The notes under the pieces: generated by a model
Told to the model about the DNA's origin: nothing
What the model saw: the letters and a program-made list of their open reading frames with translations, nothing else
Databases searched by the model: none
Part shown: one piece after another, positions 8,285 through 17,210 of the stretch
How positions within the stretch are numbered: position 1 is the stretch's first letter
How the letters are laid out: every line of letters begins with the position of its first letter
Made by a program: the position numbers and the translations under genes
Assembly: GCA_963837165.1 (NCBI GenBank)
Contig: CAWIMD010000004.1
Location: forward strand, 620,001-684,000
Length of the DNA: 64,000 bases
Direction: 5' to 3'
Origin: JAENWD01 sp963837165
GTDB taxonomy: Bacteria > Acidobacteriota > Vicinamibacteria > Vicinamibacterales > JAENWD01

Positions 8285-9457
8285 ATGACCACGATGAGCC
8301 TGGTGGCGGGGGCGCCGCCGCGCGATCGCCTCGAATGGACGGCGGTGGCCGGCCTGCTGGGGTTCGTCGCGGCGCTGCAGCTGTCCATTGCGATTGCCGG
8401 CATCTGCCTCGCGTTGACGCTGGCCTGCTGGGCAGGCACGCTCATGCTCGGGCAGGAGCGCTGGGACGCCCCGCGGTTCTTCTGGCCGCTGATGGCCTAC
8501 GCCGGGTGGACGCTGATCTCGGCGGCGTTCTCGCCCGATCCGCGCACGAGCTTCGTCGATTCCAAGCAGCTGGTGCTGTTCCTGGTCGTGCCCGCCGTGT
8601 ACCAGCTCGCACGCGGGAGCCGCGCGGTTACCGTCTTCAACGTCATCATCACCGTGGGTGCCGCCAGCGCGGTGCTCGGCATCGTCCAGTACGGCCTGCT
8701 CAACTATGACCACCTCGGCCAGCGTCCGCAGGGGACACTCGGCCATTACATGACGTACTCGGGGCTGCTGGTGCTGGTGATTTGTGCGGTGGTGGCGCGC
8801 GTCCTGTTCGACGTGCGGCACTGCGCGTGGGCAGCCATCGTGCTGCCGGCGCTCGCCGTGGCGCTGGCCCTGACCTTCACGCGGAGCGCGTGGGTGGGCG
8901 CGACGGTGGCGGTGGCGGTGCTCTTCATCCTGCGAGACAGGCGCCTGCTGCTGCTCGTCCCGGCGATCGCGGCGGTGTTCCTGCTGCTGGCGCCGCAGCG
9001 GATCACCAGCCGCTTCTACTCCACGTTCGACGCGCACGACCCGACCAGCCGCGATCGAATCGCGATGCTGCACGAGGGGCGCTCCATGATTGCCGCGCAC
9101 CCGCTGACCGGCGTCGGCCCGAACATGGTGGAGCGCGTGTATCAGCAGTATCGCGACCCGAGGGCGGTGGCCAAGGTGAACCCGCACCTGCACAACGTGC
9201 CGATGCAGATTGCCGCCGAGCGGGGCCTGCCGGCGCTGGCGATCTGGATCTGGTTCGTCGCGACCGCCACCGTGGATCTGTGGCGTCGGCATCGCACGGG
9301 CAGGCACCGATTCCTCGTCGTTGCCGCGCTGGCTGCCATCGCGGGGATGCTCGCGGCGGGGTTGTTCGAGCACAACTTCGGCGACTCCGAGTTCCTGATG
9401 CTGTTCCTGGTGCTCCTGACGCTGCCGTTCGCCGCCGACCGGACCGACCTGCCGTGA
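8285..9457 (+). CDS. O-antigen ligase family membrane protein
   Basis: 390 residues and about ten hydrophobic segments. The central TRSAWVG and the periplasmic loop with HPLTGVGPNMVERVYQQY and NPHLHNVPMQIAAERG match the Wzy_C/WaaL family, in which the loop His and Arg residues handle undecaprenyl-linked glycan. It should join O-polysaccharide to the lipid A core in the periplasm, though Wzy polymerases share the fold. Its TGA overlaps the GTG of the next gene (GTGA). Confidence 0.85.
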   Translation: MTTMSLVAGAPPRDRLEWTAVAGLLGFVAALQLSIAIAGICLALTLACWAGTLMLGQERWDAPRFFWPLMAYAGWTLISAAFSPDPRTSFVDSKQLVLFLVVPAVYQLARGSRAVTVFNVIITVGAASAVLGIVQYGLLNYDHLGQRPQGTLGHYMTYSGLLVLVICAVVARVLFDVRHCAWAAIVLPALAVALALTFTRSAWVGATVAVAVLFILRDRRLLLLVPAIAAVFLLLAPQRITSRFYSTFDAHDPTSRDRIAMLHEGRSMIAAHPLTGVGPNMVERVYQQYRDPRAVAKVNPHLHNVPMQIAAERGLPALAIWIWFVATATVDLWRRHRTGRHRFLVVAALAAIAGMLAAGLFEHNFGDSEFLMLFLVLLTLPFAADRTDLP

Positions 9458-10458
9458 CCGCGCGCCCGCTCGCCGCCCTGACGGCGGCCCGCGCACGCTC
9501 GATCGCCGATGGCTTCGCCGGCGCCAGGGTTCTGGTGTTCGGCGACGTCATGCTGGATCAGTTCCTGATCGGGCGCGTCACGCGCATCTCGCCGGAAGCG
9601 CCGGTGCCCATCGTGCAGTTCGGGCGCGAGGAGCACCGCATCGGCGGCGCGGCCAACGTGGCACACAACATCGTCGCGCTCGGCGGCCGTGCGGACCTCG
9701 TGGGCCTGGTCGGCCGCGATACGGCGGCGGCCTCGCTCGGTCGCGCGCTCGAGGCGGCGTCGATTGGCACGCGCGGGCTCGTCGAGGACCCGTCGCGGCC
9801 GACGACGACGAAGGTGCGCGTGGTGACCGACCGCCACCAGCAGGTCGCACGCGTGGACTACGAGCGGGACGACGAGGCGGGCGGGGAGGTCGAGGCCGCG
9901 CTCGTCCGCTCGGCGACGGCGCTCACCCCCGGCGCCGGCGCCATCGTCGTCTCCGACTACCTGAAGGGCGCGGTCACGCGCGGTGTGGTGGAAGCGCTGG
10001 CGCGGTTGGCGCGGGACGCGGGTCTGCCGCTGCTCGTGGATCCCAAGATTCCCCACATCGACTACTACGCGGGCGCGACGCTCGTCACGCCCAATCACCA
10101 TGAGGCGGAGGTCGCCACGCACTCGCGGATCCGGAGCGACGAGGAGGCCCGGACGGCGGCGCGCGCGTTTCGCGATCGCGCCCGGGCGCGCGGCGTCCTC
10201 GTCACGCGCGGCGAGGCGGGGATGTGGCTGCTGGACGAGGGTGCCGAGGGCGCTCTGGCGGCAACGGCGCGCGAGGTGGCCGACGTGACCGGCGCGGGAG
10301 ATACCGTCATCGCCACCCTGGCGCTGGCGCTGGCTGCCGGTGCCACGACGGCAGAGGCCGCCTGCCTGGCCAACCACGCCGCCGGCGTCGTCGTGGGTAA
10401 GTTCGGTCCGGCCACGACGACCGTGGCCGAGATCCTGGCGGACCTGGCGTCCGCCTGA
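9454..10458 (+). CDS. hldE: D-glycero-beta-D-manno-heptose-7-phosphate kinase
   Basis: 334 residues, a PfkB-family kinase equal to domain I of HldE (RfaE); the cytidylyltransferase domain is absent, so it is an RfaE1/HldA-type protein. Evidence: VLVFGDVMLDQFLIGRVTRISPEAPVPIV at the N-terminus, GGAANVAHNIVALGG, and the PfkB signature DVTGAGDTVIAT with the catalytic Asp near residue 280. It phosphorylates heptose-7-phosphate at O-1 for ADP-heptose synthesis. Start is GTG in a 4-base overlap with the ligase stop. The upstream isomerase gmhA lies 42 kb away inside the nuo operon. Confidence 0.9.
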   Translation: MTARPLAALTAARARSIADGFAGARVLVFGDVMLDQFLIGRVTRISPEAPVPIVQFGREEHRIGGAANVAHNIVALGGRADLVGLVGRDTAAASLGRALEAASIGTRGLVEDPSRPTTTKVRVVTDRHQQVARVDYERDDEAGGEVEAALVRSATALTPGAGAIVVSDYLKGAVTRGVVEALARLARDAGLPLLVDPKIPHIDYYAGATLVTPNHHEAEVATHSRIRSDEEARTAARAFRDRARARGVLVTRGEAGMWLLDEGAEGALAATAREVADVTGAGDTVIATLALALAAGATTAEAACLANHAAGVVVGKFGPATTTVAEILADLASA

Positions 10459-10459
10459 T

Positions 10460-10545
10460 ATTCGTCCCGATCCAATTTCCCCAGGGTCTCACGGCTCTCC
10501 GCCGTGCGGGCCGGAACTTCGGGAAATTCGTCCCGATCGAATTTC
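10460..10545. repeat. Direct repeat with hairpin between convergent genes
   Basis: ATTCGTCCCGATCCAATTTC (10460-10479) recurs with one change at 10526-10545. The second copy also forms an inverted repeat GAAATTCG-7 nt-CGAATTTC (10523-10545). It lies between the convergent hldE and membrane glycosyltransferase genes and could act as a two-way terminator, although no T run follows. Confidence 0.6.
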
Positions 10546-10558
10546 GGTGAATTTCCGG

Positions 10559-11737
10559 TCAGCCGAGGACGAGACGGGAGGCGAACAGCACCAGCCAGAA
10601 CGCGACGGGACCCCAGGGCCAGGTGCGGTCCAGCGCAGCGGCCCAGCGGGCGCACCGGGGGAACCAGGCGCACGCGACGGCGGTGCCGCCCGCACCGGCC
10701 AGGACGTACGCGACGAACGTGTAGCGGTCCGACCGCTGGTCGCGCGACGCCGCGACGCCAATCGTCGCCGCCGTGGCGAGCAGCCCGAACAGAATCCAGG
10801 CCCGCCGCCGACGATCCGGATCGACCCAGGTGCGGCGGACGCACGCGGCCCAGGCCAGCAGCACGCTCCAGGGTGCCGCGTACCAGGCCACGTGCGCGGC
10901 GTACCACAGGGCGTTCCACGCCTTGTCCAGCGGGAAAGGCAAATCGGCGCCGCTGCTGGACCCGCCGCCCAGCGACAGCCGAAGGCCGAAGTAGTAGCCG
11001 AAGAACGACTGGCCCGTCGCCCCCACGTACGCGCGCTCGTACGCAATCGCCAGGAGCGGTGAGGCGACCAGCATCGAGGCGACGGCCAGCCAGCCCCAGG
11101 CGGACCGCCCTCCGGACGGCGTTGGCGTCACCACCAGCCACACCACGGCAATCACCGGCACGAGCAGCGCGAACAGCCCCTTCACCAGCAGCGCGTACAC
11201 GAATCCGGCAAGCGCCACGACCATCCAGGACGGCCGCGTCCTCGCGCGCTCGACGCCGTACACCGCCAGCAGCAGCCCCGCCAGCAGCAGATACTCCTGA
11301 TTCGCGCGGATCCGGAAGACGAACGCGATCGGCAGCACCTGCAGCGTCCAGGCCAGCGCGCGGCTCTCCGCCTCGGGGACGAGCCGCGATGCGAGCGCAA
11401 CCAGGAGCATCAGGCACGCGACCTGGGCCGCCAGCGTCACGACAAACGACGCCTCGGACGCGGGCACCCCGGCGCGTATCAGCAGCACCGGCAGGAGGAA
11501 CGTCCCGATCGGGTGCTCGCGATAGAGCCCCTCCATGCCCCAGACGCCCCACCACTGCGGCGCGATCCACTTCGAGACGGGAGCCTCGGCGAGCCGGCCG
11601 GCGATCGTGAGATAGACGCGTGAATCGGCGTCGCGGGTGTGGAAGCCGGTCGCAAGGAGCAGCGCCGATGCGGCGACCAGGCCCAGGATCCAGCAGACCG
11701 TTGTCGCGGCACCGCCGCGAAAATCGCGCGTGCGCAT
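10559..11737 (-). CDS. ArnT/PMT-like membrane glycosyltransferase
   Basis: 392 residues with about ten transmembrane helices. After the first helix there is a GFHTRDADSRVYLTIAGRL stretch with the Asp pair expected in the first periplasmic loop of GT-C enzymes (GT39/GT83), then WGMEGLYREHPIGTFLLPV. These enzymes move a sugar from a polyprenyl phosphate onto protein, lipid or lipid A outside the membrane. Position next to LPS genes suggests a cell-envelope acceptor. Substrate unknown. Convergent with hldE. Confidence 0.65.
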   Translation of the reverse strand: MRTRDFRGGAATTVCWILGLVAASALLLATGFHTRDADSRVYLTIAGRLAEAPVSKWIAPQWWGVWGMEGLYREHPIGTFLLPVLLIRAGVPASEASFVVTLAAQVACLMLLVALASRLVPEAESRALAWTLQVLPIAFVFRIRANQEYLLLAGLLLAVYGVERARTRPSWMVVALAGFVYALLVKGLFALLVPVIAVVWLVVTPTPSGGRSAWGWLAVASMLVASPLLAIAYERAYVGATGQSFFGYYFGLRLSLGGGSSSGADLPFPLDKAWNALWYAAHVAWYAAPWSVLLAWAACVRRTWVDPDRRRRAWILFGLLATAATIGVAASRDQRSDRYTFVAYVLAGAGGTAVACAWFPRCARWAAALDRTWPWGPVAFWLVLFASRLVLG

Positions 11738-11834
11738 GCCCGCCTATCATATGGGACCCGCGGGCGCGCACGGCGCGGTGACGTGAGGACACTTCGGCGG
11801 ACGAGGCGGCGCAGGTCGTCCGCGCGACCGCCGG

Positions 11835-12488
11835 TCAGGCCGGCACGAGCAGATCGAACGTATCAGGCGGGAGGTCGGCCATCGACCTGGTGACCACGTC
11901 GGCGTCGAGCGGACCGTGGGCCGCAATGCCAATGGTCCGCATGCCGGCCCGCCGGCCCGCCTCGACGCCCACCGCCGCATCCTCGACCACCACGGACCGC
12001 GCAGGCCGCACGCCCAGCTTCCCGGCCGCGCAGAGGAAGACGTCCGGCGCGGGCTTGCCGTGCTCCACTTCCTCGGCCGAGACCATCGCCTCGAGGAGCG
12101 ACCCGAGATGCAGCATCTCGACGAGGACCTCGATGTTGGCCGGCGGCGCGGACGAGGCGACCGCCTGCCGCCAGCCCTGGTCGTGCAGCCTCGCCAGCCA
12201 GTCGCCGACACCGGGCAGCAGCGTGATGCCCCGCTCCCGCACCATGGCCCGGTACCGCTGCTCCTTCTCCTCGCCAATCCGGGCAATCTCGCCGGCCGGC
12301 ATCTCCGGAAAGTACTTCGTCAGGATGCGATCGTTGCGCGAGCCGAACCAGCCGCGAAATTCCGCGTCCGTCAGCGCGACGTCGAGGCCGGCCAGCGTGT
12401 CGCGCCAGGTGAGCCAGTGGTACTCGGCCGAGTCGATGAGCGTGCCGTCCATGTCCCACAGGACGGCTCTCGCATTGACGATTGACAA
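11835..12488 (-). CDS. HAD-superfamily hydrolase, beta-phosphoglucomutase-like
   Basis: 217 residues. HAD motifs: I, DMDGTLIDS with two Asp; II, ASSAPP; III, GKPAPDVF; IV, VVEDAAVGVEAG. The cap (residues 18-85) is of the phosphoglycolate phosphatase/beta-PGM type. The substrate cannot be read from sequence. The apparent start is TTG at 12486-12488, lying inside a heptameric repeat, with no in-frame alternative before the first motif. It lies 24 bases after purH on the same strand and may be co-transcribed. Confidence 0.85.
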   Translation of the reverse strand: MSIVNARAVLWDMDGTLIDSAEYHWLTWRDTLAGLDVALTDAEFRGWFGSRNDRILTKYFPEMPAGEIARIGEEKEQRYRAMVRERGITLLPGVGDWLARLHDQGWRQAVASSAPPANIEVLVEMLHLGSLLEAMVSAEEVEHGKPAPDVFLCAAGKLGVRPARSVVVEDAAVGVEAGRRAGMRTIGIAAHGPLDADVVTRSMADLPPDTFDLLVPA

Positions 12489-12508
12489 TTGATGATTGAC
12501 GATTGGAT
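12474..12508. repeat. Heptameric tandem repeat, unit ATTGACG/ATTGACA, 5 copies
   Basis: Five 7-bp units (ATTGACG, ATTGACA, ATTGATG, ATTGACG, ATTGGAT) span the purH-HAD junction and encode the first residues of the HAD protein, including its TTG start. Same period as the arrays at 1731 and 37921 but a different unit. Confidence 0.8.
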
Positions 12509-12512
12509 GGAG

Positions 12513-14117
12513 TCAGTGGCGGAAATGACGGCGTCCCGTGAACACCATCGTGATGCCGTGCTCGTCGGCGGCGGCAACGACCTCCGAGTCCCGCATCGAC
12601 CCGCCGGGCTGGACGACGGCCTGCGCACCGGCTGCAACGACCGAGTCGAGCCCGTCCCGGAACGGGAAGAACGCGTCGGAGGCCACCACGGACCCGTGGA
12701 GGATGTTCCGATCCGGCGCGTCGGCCTTCGCCTTGAGCACGGCCGTCTTCACGGCATCCACGCGACTCATCTGGCCGGCGCCAATCGCCAGGGTCTGCCG
12801 GTCGTCGGTGAAGATGACGGCGTTCGACTTCACGTGCGCGCACACCCGCCAGGCGAACCTCAGCGCCCGCCATTCGCGCTCGGTCGGCTGGCGCTTCGTC
12901 ACGACGCGAAGGTCCGTGAGGTCGGACGCCGGCCACTCGCCGCGCGCCTCAGTGACGACGTCGCGCTGCTGCACCAGCACGGCACCGAGGATGGAGCGCA
13001 CCTCGGGCGCCGACCCTGCGGCCAGCGCGTCGAACTCCACCACCACCACCCGCATGTTGGCCTTCTTCGCCAGGATCGGACGCGCCGCGTCGTCGATGCC
13101 CGGCGCGATGACGGCTTCGATGAACGTGGACGTGATGGCCTGCGCCGTCTCGACGTCGATCGTCCGGTTCAGCCCGACGATGCCGCCGAACGCGGAGAGC
13201 GGATCGGCCTGACGGGCACGCACGTACGCATCGGCGGCCGACTCGCCGGTGGCTGCGCCGCAGGGATTCGTGTGCTTGATCACGGCCGCGGCCGGCTCCC
13301 CGAACTCCAGGACGATGCGCGCCGCCGAGTCGAGATCGAGCAGGTTCGTGAACGACAGTTCCTTGCCCTGGAGCACCTCGACGGCGCCGAAGCCCTGCCG
13401 CCCGCGCGAGTACCATGCGGCCTTCTGGTGCGGGTTCTCGCCATAACGCAAGTCGCGCACCTTCGGCAGGTCCAGGACGAGCCTGGGCGGAAGCGACTGA
13501 TCGCCGGGCGCGGGACGCACGAGGCCGGCCGCGCCGGACTCGACGGTGCTCAGCGTGGTCGCGATGGCAGCATCATAGGTGGCCGTCTGCGCGAACGCCT
13601 TGCGGGCCAGGTCGAACCGGAATGCCTCCGTCGGCCCGCCCGCCCCGTCGAGCGCGGCCAGCAGGGCCTCGTAGTCCGCCGGGTCCACGACAACCAGCAC
13701 ATGCCGGAAATTCTTGGCCGCGGCACGGACCATGCTCGGTCCGCCGATGTCGATCTGCTCGATCAGGTCGTCGAAGCCCACATCCGGATTCGCCGCCGTC
13801 TTCACGAACGGGTAGAGATTCACGACGACCAGGTCGATGAGGCCGATGTCGTGGGCGCGGGCGGCCTCGAGGTCGTCAGGGTGGTCCCGTCGCGCCAGGA
13901 TGCCGCCGTGTACGAGCGGGTGCAGCGTCTTGACGCGGCCGTCCATCATCTCGGGGAACCGGGTGATCTCGGAGACGTTCGTCACCGGCAGGCCAGCCTC
14001 GGCCAGGGCGCGGGCGGTGCCGCCGGTCGAGACCAGCTCGAAGCCGCGGCGGTGGAGGCCTTCGCCGAGTGCGGTGAGGCCGGTCTTGTCGGACACGCTG
14101 AGAAGAGCTCTGGGCAT
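12513..14117 (-). CDS. purH: Bifunctional AICAR formyltransferase / IMP cyclohydrolase
   Basis: 534 residues, the normal length. It catalyses the last two steps of purine synthesis. The N-terminal IMP cyclohydrolase part begins ALLSVSDKTGLTALGEGL and includes STGGTARALAEAGLPV and the motif MMDGRVKTLHP. The AICAR transformylase part has AAVIKHTNPCGAATGES with the catalytic Lys-His and ends in GGSMRDSEVVAAADEHGITMVFTGRRHFRH. The start is taken at MPRALLSVSDKTG; a longer frame reaching 14186 adds 23 non-conserved residues. Confidence 0.97.
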   Translation of the reverse strand: MPRALLSVSDKTGLTALGEGLHRRGFELVSTGGTARALAEAGLPVTNVSEITRFPEMMDGRVKTLHPLVHGGILARRDHPDDLEAARAHDIGLIDLVVVNLYPFVKTAANPDVGFDDLIEQIDIGGPSMVRAAAKNFRHVLVVVDPADYEALLAALDGAGGPTEAFRFDLARKAFAQTATYDAAIATTLSTVESGAAGLVRPAPGDQSLPPRLVLDLPKVRDLRYGENPHQKAAWYSRGRQGFGAVEVLQGKELSFTNLLDLDSAARIVLEFGEPAAAVIKHTNPCGAATGESAADAYVRARQADPLSAFGGIVGLNRTIDVETAQAITSTFIEAVIAPGIDDAARPILAKKANMRVVVVEFDALAAGSAPEVRSILGAVLVQQRDVVTEARGEWPASDLTDLRVVTKRQPTEREWRALRFAWRVCAHVKSNAVIFTDDRQTLAIGAGQMSRVDAVKTAVLKAKADAPDRNILHGSVVASDAFFPFRDGLDSVVAAGAQAVVQPGGSMRDSEVVAAADEHGITMVFTGRRHFRH

Positions 14118-14417
14118 GGGAGTGATGTAAATTCCGGGTAACTGCTGGGCAGTGCGGCGGTTGGCACCGGTCGGCCATCTCGCCATTCTAGCCCAGCCAT
14201 CTCGTCTTAACTGTTAGAAAAACATAAAGATATGTTGACAAAACCACCTGGACCTGCGAGCATTTCGATGGGGTGTCGAGCGGGCTCTGACGCTCTGAGG
14301 GCCGCACAGGCGGTCCTTTTTTTGTGCCCCAGGCGGAACATGGCCTGGGGTCGGTAGGAACGATGCGGCCGGAGCCTTCGCGGCGACGGGCGCGGAACTG
14401 CACGCAGGAAGAGAACG
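14118..14417. other. Divergent intergenic region, cspA leader
   Basis: A 300-base region between purH and cspA, more AT-rich than its surroundings at 14210-14250. It contains TTGACA (14235-14240) without a good -10 at normal spacing, an intrinsic terminator at 14299-14323, and the cspA ribosome-binding site AGGAAG (14406-14411). A long leader is usual for cold-shock genes. I see no coding region here. Confidence 0.6.
14299..14323 (+). terminator. Rho-independent terminator in the cspA leader
   Basis: GGGCCGC-ACAG-GCGGTCC forms a 7-bp stem (one G-U pair) with a 4-base loop, followed by seven T. It is oriented rightward and ends 94 bases before the cspA start, so it either ends a short upstream transcript or attenuates cspA. 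Confidence 0.75.
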
Positions 14418-14621
14418 ATGCGCATCACAGGCAAGGTCAAGTGGTTCAACAACGCCAAGGGCTACGGTTTCATCGAGCGCGAAGGCGGCAGCGACGTCTT
14501 CGTCCACTACTCGGCGATTTCGGGTGCCGGCTTCCGGTCGCTCGAAGAGGGCCAGGCGGTGGAATTCGAGATCGTTGACGGTCCCAAGGGCCCGCAGGCC
14601 GGCAACGTCATCAAGATCTGA
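14418..14621 (+). CDS. Cold-shock protein, CspA family
   Basis: 67 residues, one OB-fold cold-shock domain that binds single-stranded RNA/DNA and melts RNA structure. RNP1 is KGYGFIER and RNP2 is VFVHYS; the N-terminal GKVKWFNNAKGYGFI is canonical. AGGAAG lies 6 bases before the ATG. The leader holds an intrinsic terminator (14299-14323), which suggests transcriptional control by attenuation. It is a single-gene unit. Confidence 0.95.
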   Translation: MRITGKVKWFNNAKGYGFIEREGGSDVFVHYSAISGAGFRSLEEGQAVEFEIVDGPKGPQAGNVIKI

Positions 14622-14678
14622 CGCTTCGCTTCCCGAAGCTGGCGCTTGGCCGATGGGGCCGGGCGCCAGCGCAGTCGC

Positions 14679-15335
14679 CTAGTCTCCCCCTCCCGCTCCC
14701 TTCACCCCACGCGCCGTAAAGCTCACCTTGCCGTCCTTGACGGCCACGCGGAACGCGACTTCCTGGCTGCCCTTCTGCCGGAGCCGGGTCACCTGATCTT
14801 TCACCAGATCGGCGAACTTGTGAAATGGCACCGCGTCCTCGCCGGCCGTTCGCCGTGCCTCCGCCAATCGATCGTACAGCTCGCGCAACTTGTCGGTCTC
14901 CGCCGACGGGTCGCGGATCGCGGCCACGTGGAGCACGCCGGGCTCGGTCGGGCTCTCCGGGCCCGGGCTGCGCCGCGCAGTCCCGGCCGGCGCTGGCGCG
15001 GCGGTGGCCGTCGTCACACGTCCCCGGAACGGACCGGGCCGTCCCTCCTCGCGCGCGCGCATCCCGCGCTCCCAGAGGTCGAGAAACTTGTGGAAGCGGG
15101 CCTGCAGCCCGGCGAACCGGAAGCGGTCGGCGTAGTTGCTGATGTGCGCCCGGTCGAGGCGGCGGACGAGTGCCGTCACGCGGTTGCGGGTCTCGACGGG
15201 CGGCCGCGGCTGCCGGCCGGCGAAGTACATGTTGTATTCCGCCTCCAGCCGCCGCAGGTCGGCTTCGAGGACGCTGAGATCGCGATCGAGTTCCGTGACT
15301 TCGGGCACAGGGGCTAACGCGGGAGCAGGAACCAC
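14679..15335 (-). CDS. MXAN_5187 C-terminal-domain-like protein
   Basis: About 209-218 residues, start uncertain: GTG codons at 15335 and 15308 are both possible, and neither has a clear ribosome-binding site. The N-terminal helix LDRDLSVLEADLRRLEAEYNMYFAGRQPRPPVETRNRV and the following FRFAGLQARFHKFLDLWERGMRAREEGR look like the family named after Myxococcus MXAN_5187. A Pro/Ala linker follows, then a helical C-terminal part ending VAFRVAVKDGKVSFTARGVKG. Function unknown. It overlaps the 3-prime end of the upstream gene, so the two are likely one operon. Confidence 0.6.
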   Translation of the reverse strand: MVPAPALAPVPEVTELDRDLSVLEADLRRLEAEYNMYFAGRQPRPPVETRNRVTALVRRLDRAHISNYADRFRFAGLQARFHKFLDLWERGMRAREEGRPGPFRGRVTTATAAPAPAGTARRSPGPESPTEPGVLHVAAIRDPSAETDKLRELYDRLAEARRTAGEDAVPFHKFADLVKDQVTRLRQKGSQEVAFRVAVKDGKVSFTARGVKGAGGGD

Positions 15336-15763
15336 AGGAGCGGGAGCCACAGCTCCCGCGCAAACGGGATCGGACGGCCGTCCACGAGCACCTCGCAGGC
15401 GCCAGGCCCGTCCACGATCTGGAAGAGGTCGCGCAGCTGCGCGGCGTCCGTCGAGTAGAAGGTGGCGCGGTGACGGTGGTCGGCGCCGCGGCCGATCTCG
15501 CGATACTCGCGCGCGGCGCGGGCGAGCTCGAGTGCCCGCGGAAAACCGGCACCGTCGAAGCTCGTGAACTGCAGCGTGATCGAGAACGGCCCGGGCGCAC
15601 TGCCGAACAGCGCCGCGTGCAGATCGGGGTCGAGCGCGGCCAGCTCCTCGGGCGAGGGCTCTTCCGGCAACTCGTCGTACGGCCAGAAGCGCTCCAGCGG
15701 ACGCGTGGGCGGCTGCGCCGGCCCGCGCGGCGGCGACGACTCGGGATCGGCTGGTCGGGACAT
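15314..15763 (-). CDS. Hypothetical protein
   Basis: 149 residues starting MSRPADPESSPPRG. I do not recognise it. The first 45 residues are Pro/Glu-rich and probably disordered; the rest has alternating hydrophobic strands (FSITLQFTSFDGAGF, DLFQIVDGPGACEVLVDG) and ends LWLPLLWFLLPR. Its end overlaps the start of the MXAN_5187-like gene, and it is divergent from selA with 49 bases between them. Coding is supported by the overlap, the codon pattern and lack of a better frame. Confidence 0.6.
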   Translation of the reverse strand: MSRPADPESSPPRGPAQPPTRPLERFWPYDELPEEPSPEELAALDPDLHAALFGSAPGPFSITLQFTSFDGAGFPRALELARAAREYREIGRGADHRHRATFYSTDAAQLRDLFQIVDGPGACEVLVDGRPIPFARELWLPLLWFLLPR

Positions 15764-15812
15764 CTTCTGGCCGGAACGGAAATGGTATCCTGCCCCGGCG
15801 CCCCCGGCAAGC

Positions 15813-17210
15813 ATGCCTGACTTCCGCGTCATTCCCTCGATCGAGCAGCTGCGGCAGCGTGCATCGGCCCTGGCGCTGTCGGCCTTGCACGGGCGCGAGG
15901 CCGTCGTCGAGGCGCTTCGGGAAGAAGCCGGTCGCCTGCGCGAGCGCGTCGCTGCCGGGGATCCAGCGCCGGCGACGCCCGAGGACGCCGCGGATCTCAT
16001 CGAGCGCCGGGCGGCCGAGCGGCTGCGACGACTCACGTCACTCCGGCGCGTGATCAACGCGACGGGCGTGATCGTCCACACCAATCTGGGCCGGGCGCCG
16101 CTGGCGGCCTCCGCCGTCGCGCGGATCGCCGCGCTGGCCGCCGGGTACACGAATCTCGAGTACGACCTGGGAGCCGGCAGGCGGGGCGCGCGCGATGTCC
16201 ATGCCGAGCGCCTCCTCTGCCAGCTGACTGGCGCCGAGGCCGCCGTGGTGGTGAACAACAACGCCGCGGCGACGCTCCTCGTGCTGGCCGCGCTCTGCCG
16301 CGACCGAGACGTGCTGGTCTCCCGCGGCGAGCTCGTCGAGATCGGCGGCGGATTTCGCGTGCCGGACGTGATGACGCAGTCGGGCGCACGGCTCGTCGAA
16401 GTGGGCACGACCAACCGGACGCGGATCGGCGACTTCGCGCTCGCGATTGGCGAGCGGACGGGCGCCATCCTGCGCGTGCACCCGTCGAACTTCAGGATGG
16501 AAGGATTCACCGAGCGCGCGTCGCTGGACGATCTCGTCGCGCTCGGCCGCCGGTTCCAGGTACCCGTCATCGAGGACCTCGGAAGCGGCATGCTGACCGA
16601 GGCCGACGCGGACGGCCGTCCGCCGTCGGGCGCCCTTGCGGCCGAGCCGACCGTCCGGGCTGTCGTTGCCGCCGGCGCGAACGTCGTCTGCTTCAGCGGC
16701 GACAAGCTGCTCGGCGGTCCGCAGGCCGGCCTCGTCGTCGGCCGACGGGACCTGATCGAGCGGGTGCGGAGGCACCCGCTCATGCGCGCGGTGCGCGTGG
16801 ACAAGCTGACCTATGCCGCGCTCGAGGCGACGCTGGCGGAGCACCTCGCCGGGCGCGCCACCGAGACCGTGCCGGTCCTGCGGATGGCCACGATGCCGCT
16901 CGACGCCATCGGCGCGCGAGCCGACGCGCTCGCCGCACGGCTGCGCGAAGGCGGCTTCTCCGCCGAGGTGATCGACGGCTTCTCCACGATCGGTGGCGGC
17001 AGCGCGCCGGGCAGCGAGCTGCCGACCCGCCTGGTCGCCACCAGTCTGGCCGGCGTCTCTGCCGCCGCGCTGGAAGCGCGGCTGCGTCAGCTCGATCCTC
17101 CCGTCATCGCGCGGATTCACGACGATCGCGTGGTCCTCGATCTCCGGACGGTTGCGCCGGAGGACGACGAGGTGATTGGGAGGGCTGGGATGAACCCGGA
17201 CCACATGTAG
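15813..17210 (+). CDS. selA: L-seryl-tRNA(Sec) selenium transferase
   Basis: 465 residues. A PLP enzyme that converts seryl-tRNA(Sec) to selenocysteyl-tRNA(Sec) using selenophosphate. Evidence: N-terminal RVIPSIEQLRQ, VINATGVIVHTNLGRAPL, NNNAAATLLVL, GTTNRTRIGDF, and CFSGDKLLGGPQAG with the PLP Lys near residue 293. The start MPDFRVIPS fits the family. The last codons and the TAG lie in a dispersed repeat (17202-17232). selB, selD and tRNA-Sec are not in the window, so whether the cell uses selenocysteine cannot be judged here. Confidence 0.94.
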   Translation: MPDFRVIPSIEQLRQRASALALSALHGREAVVEALREEAGRLRERVAAGDPAPATPEDAADLIERRAAERLRRLTSLRRVINATGVIVHTNLGRAPLAASAVARIAALAAGYTNLEYDLGAGRRGARDVHAERLLCQLTGAEAAVVVNNNAAATLLVLAALCRDRDVLVSRGELVEIGGGFRVPDVMTQSGARLVEVGTTNRTRIGDFALAIGERTGAILRVHPSNFRMEGFTERASLDDLVALGRRFQVPVIEDLGSGMLTEADADGRPPSGALAAEPTVRAVVAAGANVVCFSGDKLLGGPQAGLVVGRRDLIERVRRHPLMRAVRVDKLTYAALEATLAEHLAGRATETVPVLRMATMPLDAIGARADALAARLREGGFSAEVIDGFSTIGGGSAPGSELPTRLVATSLAGVSAAALEARLRQLDPPVIARIHDDRVVLDLRTVAPEDDEVIGRAGMNPDHM

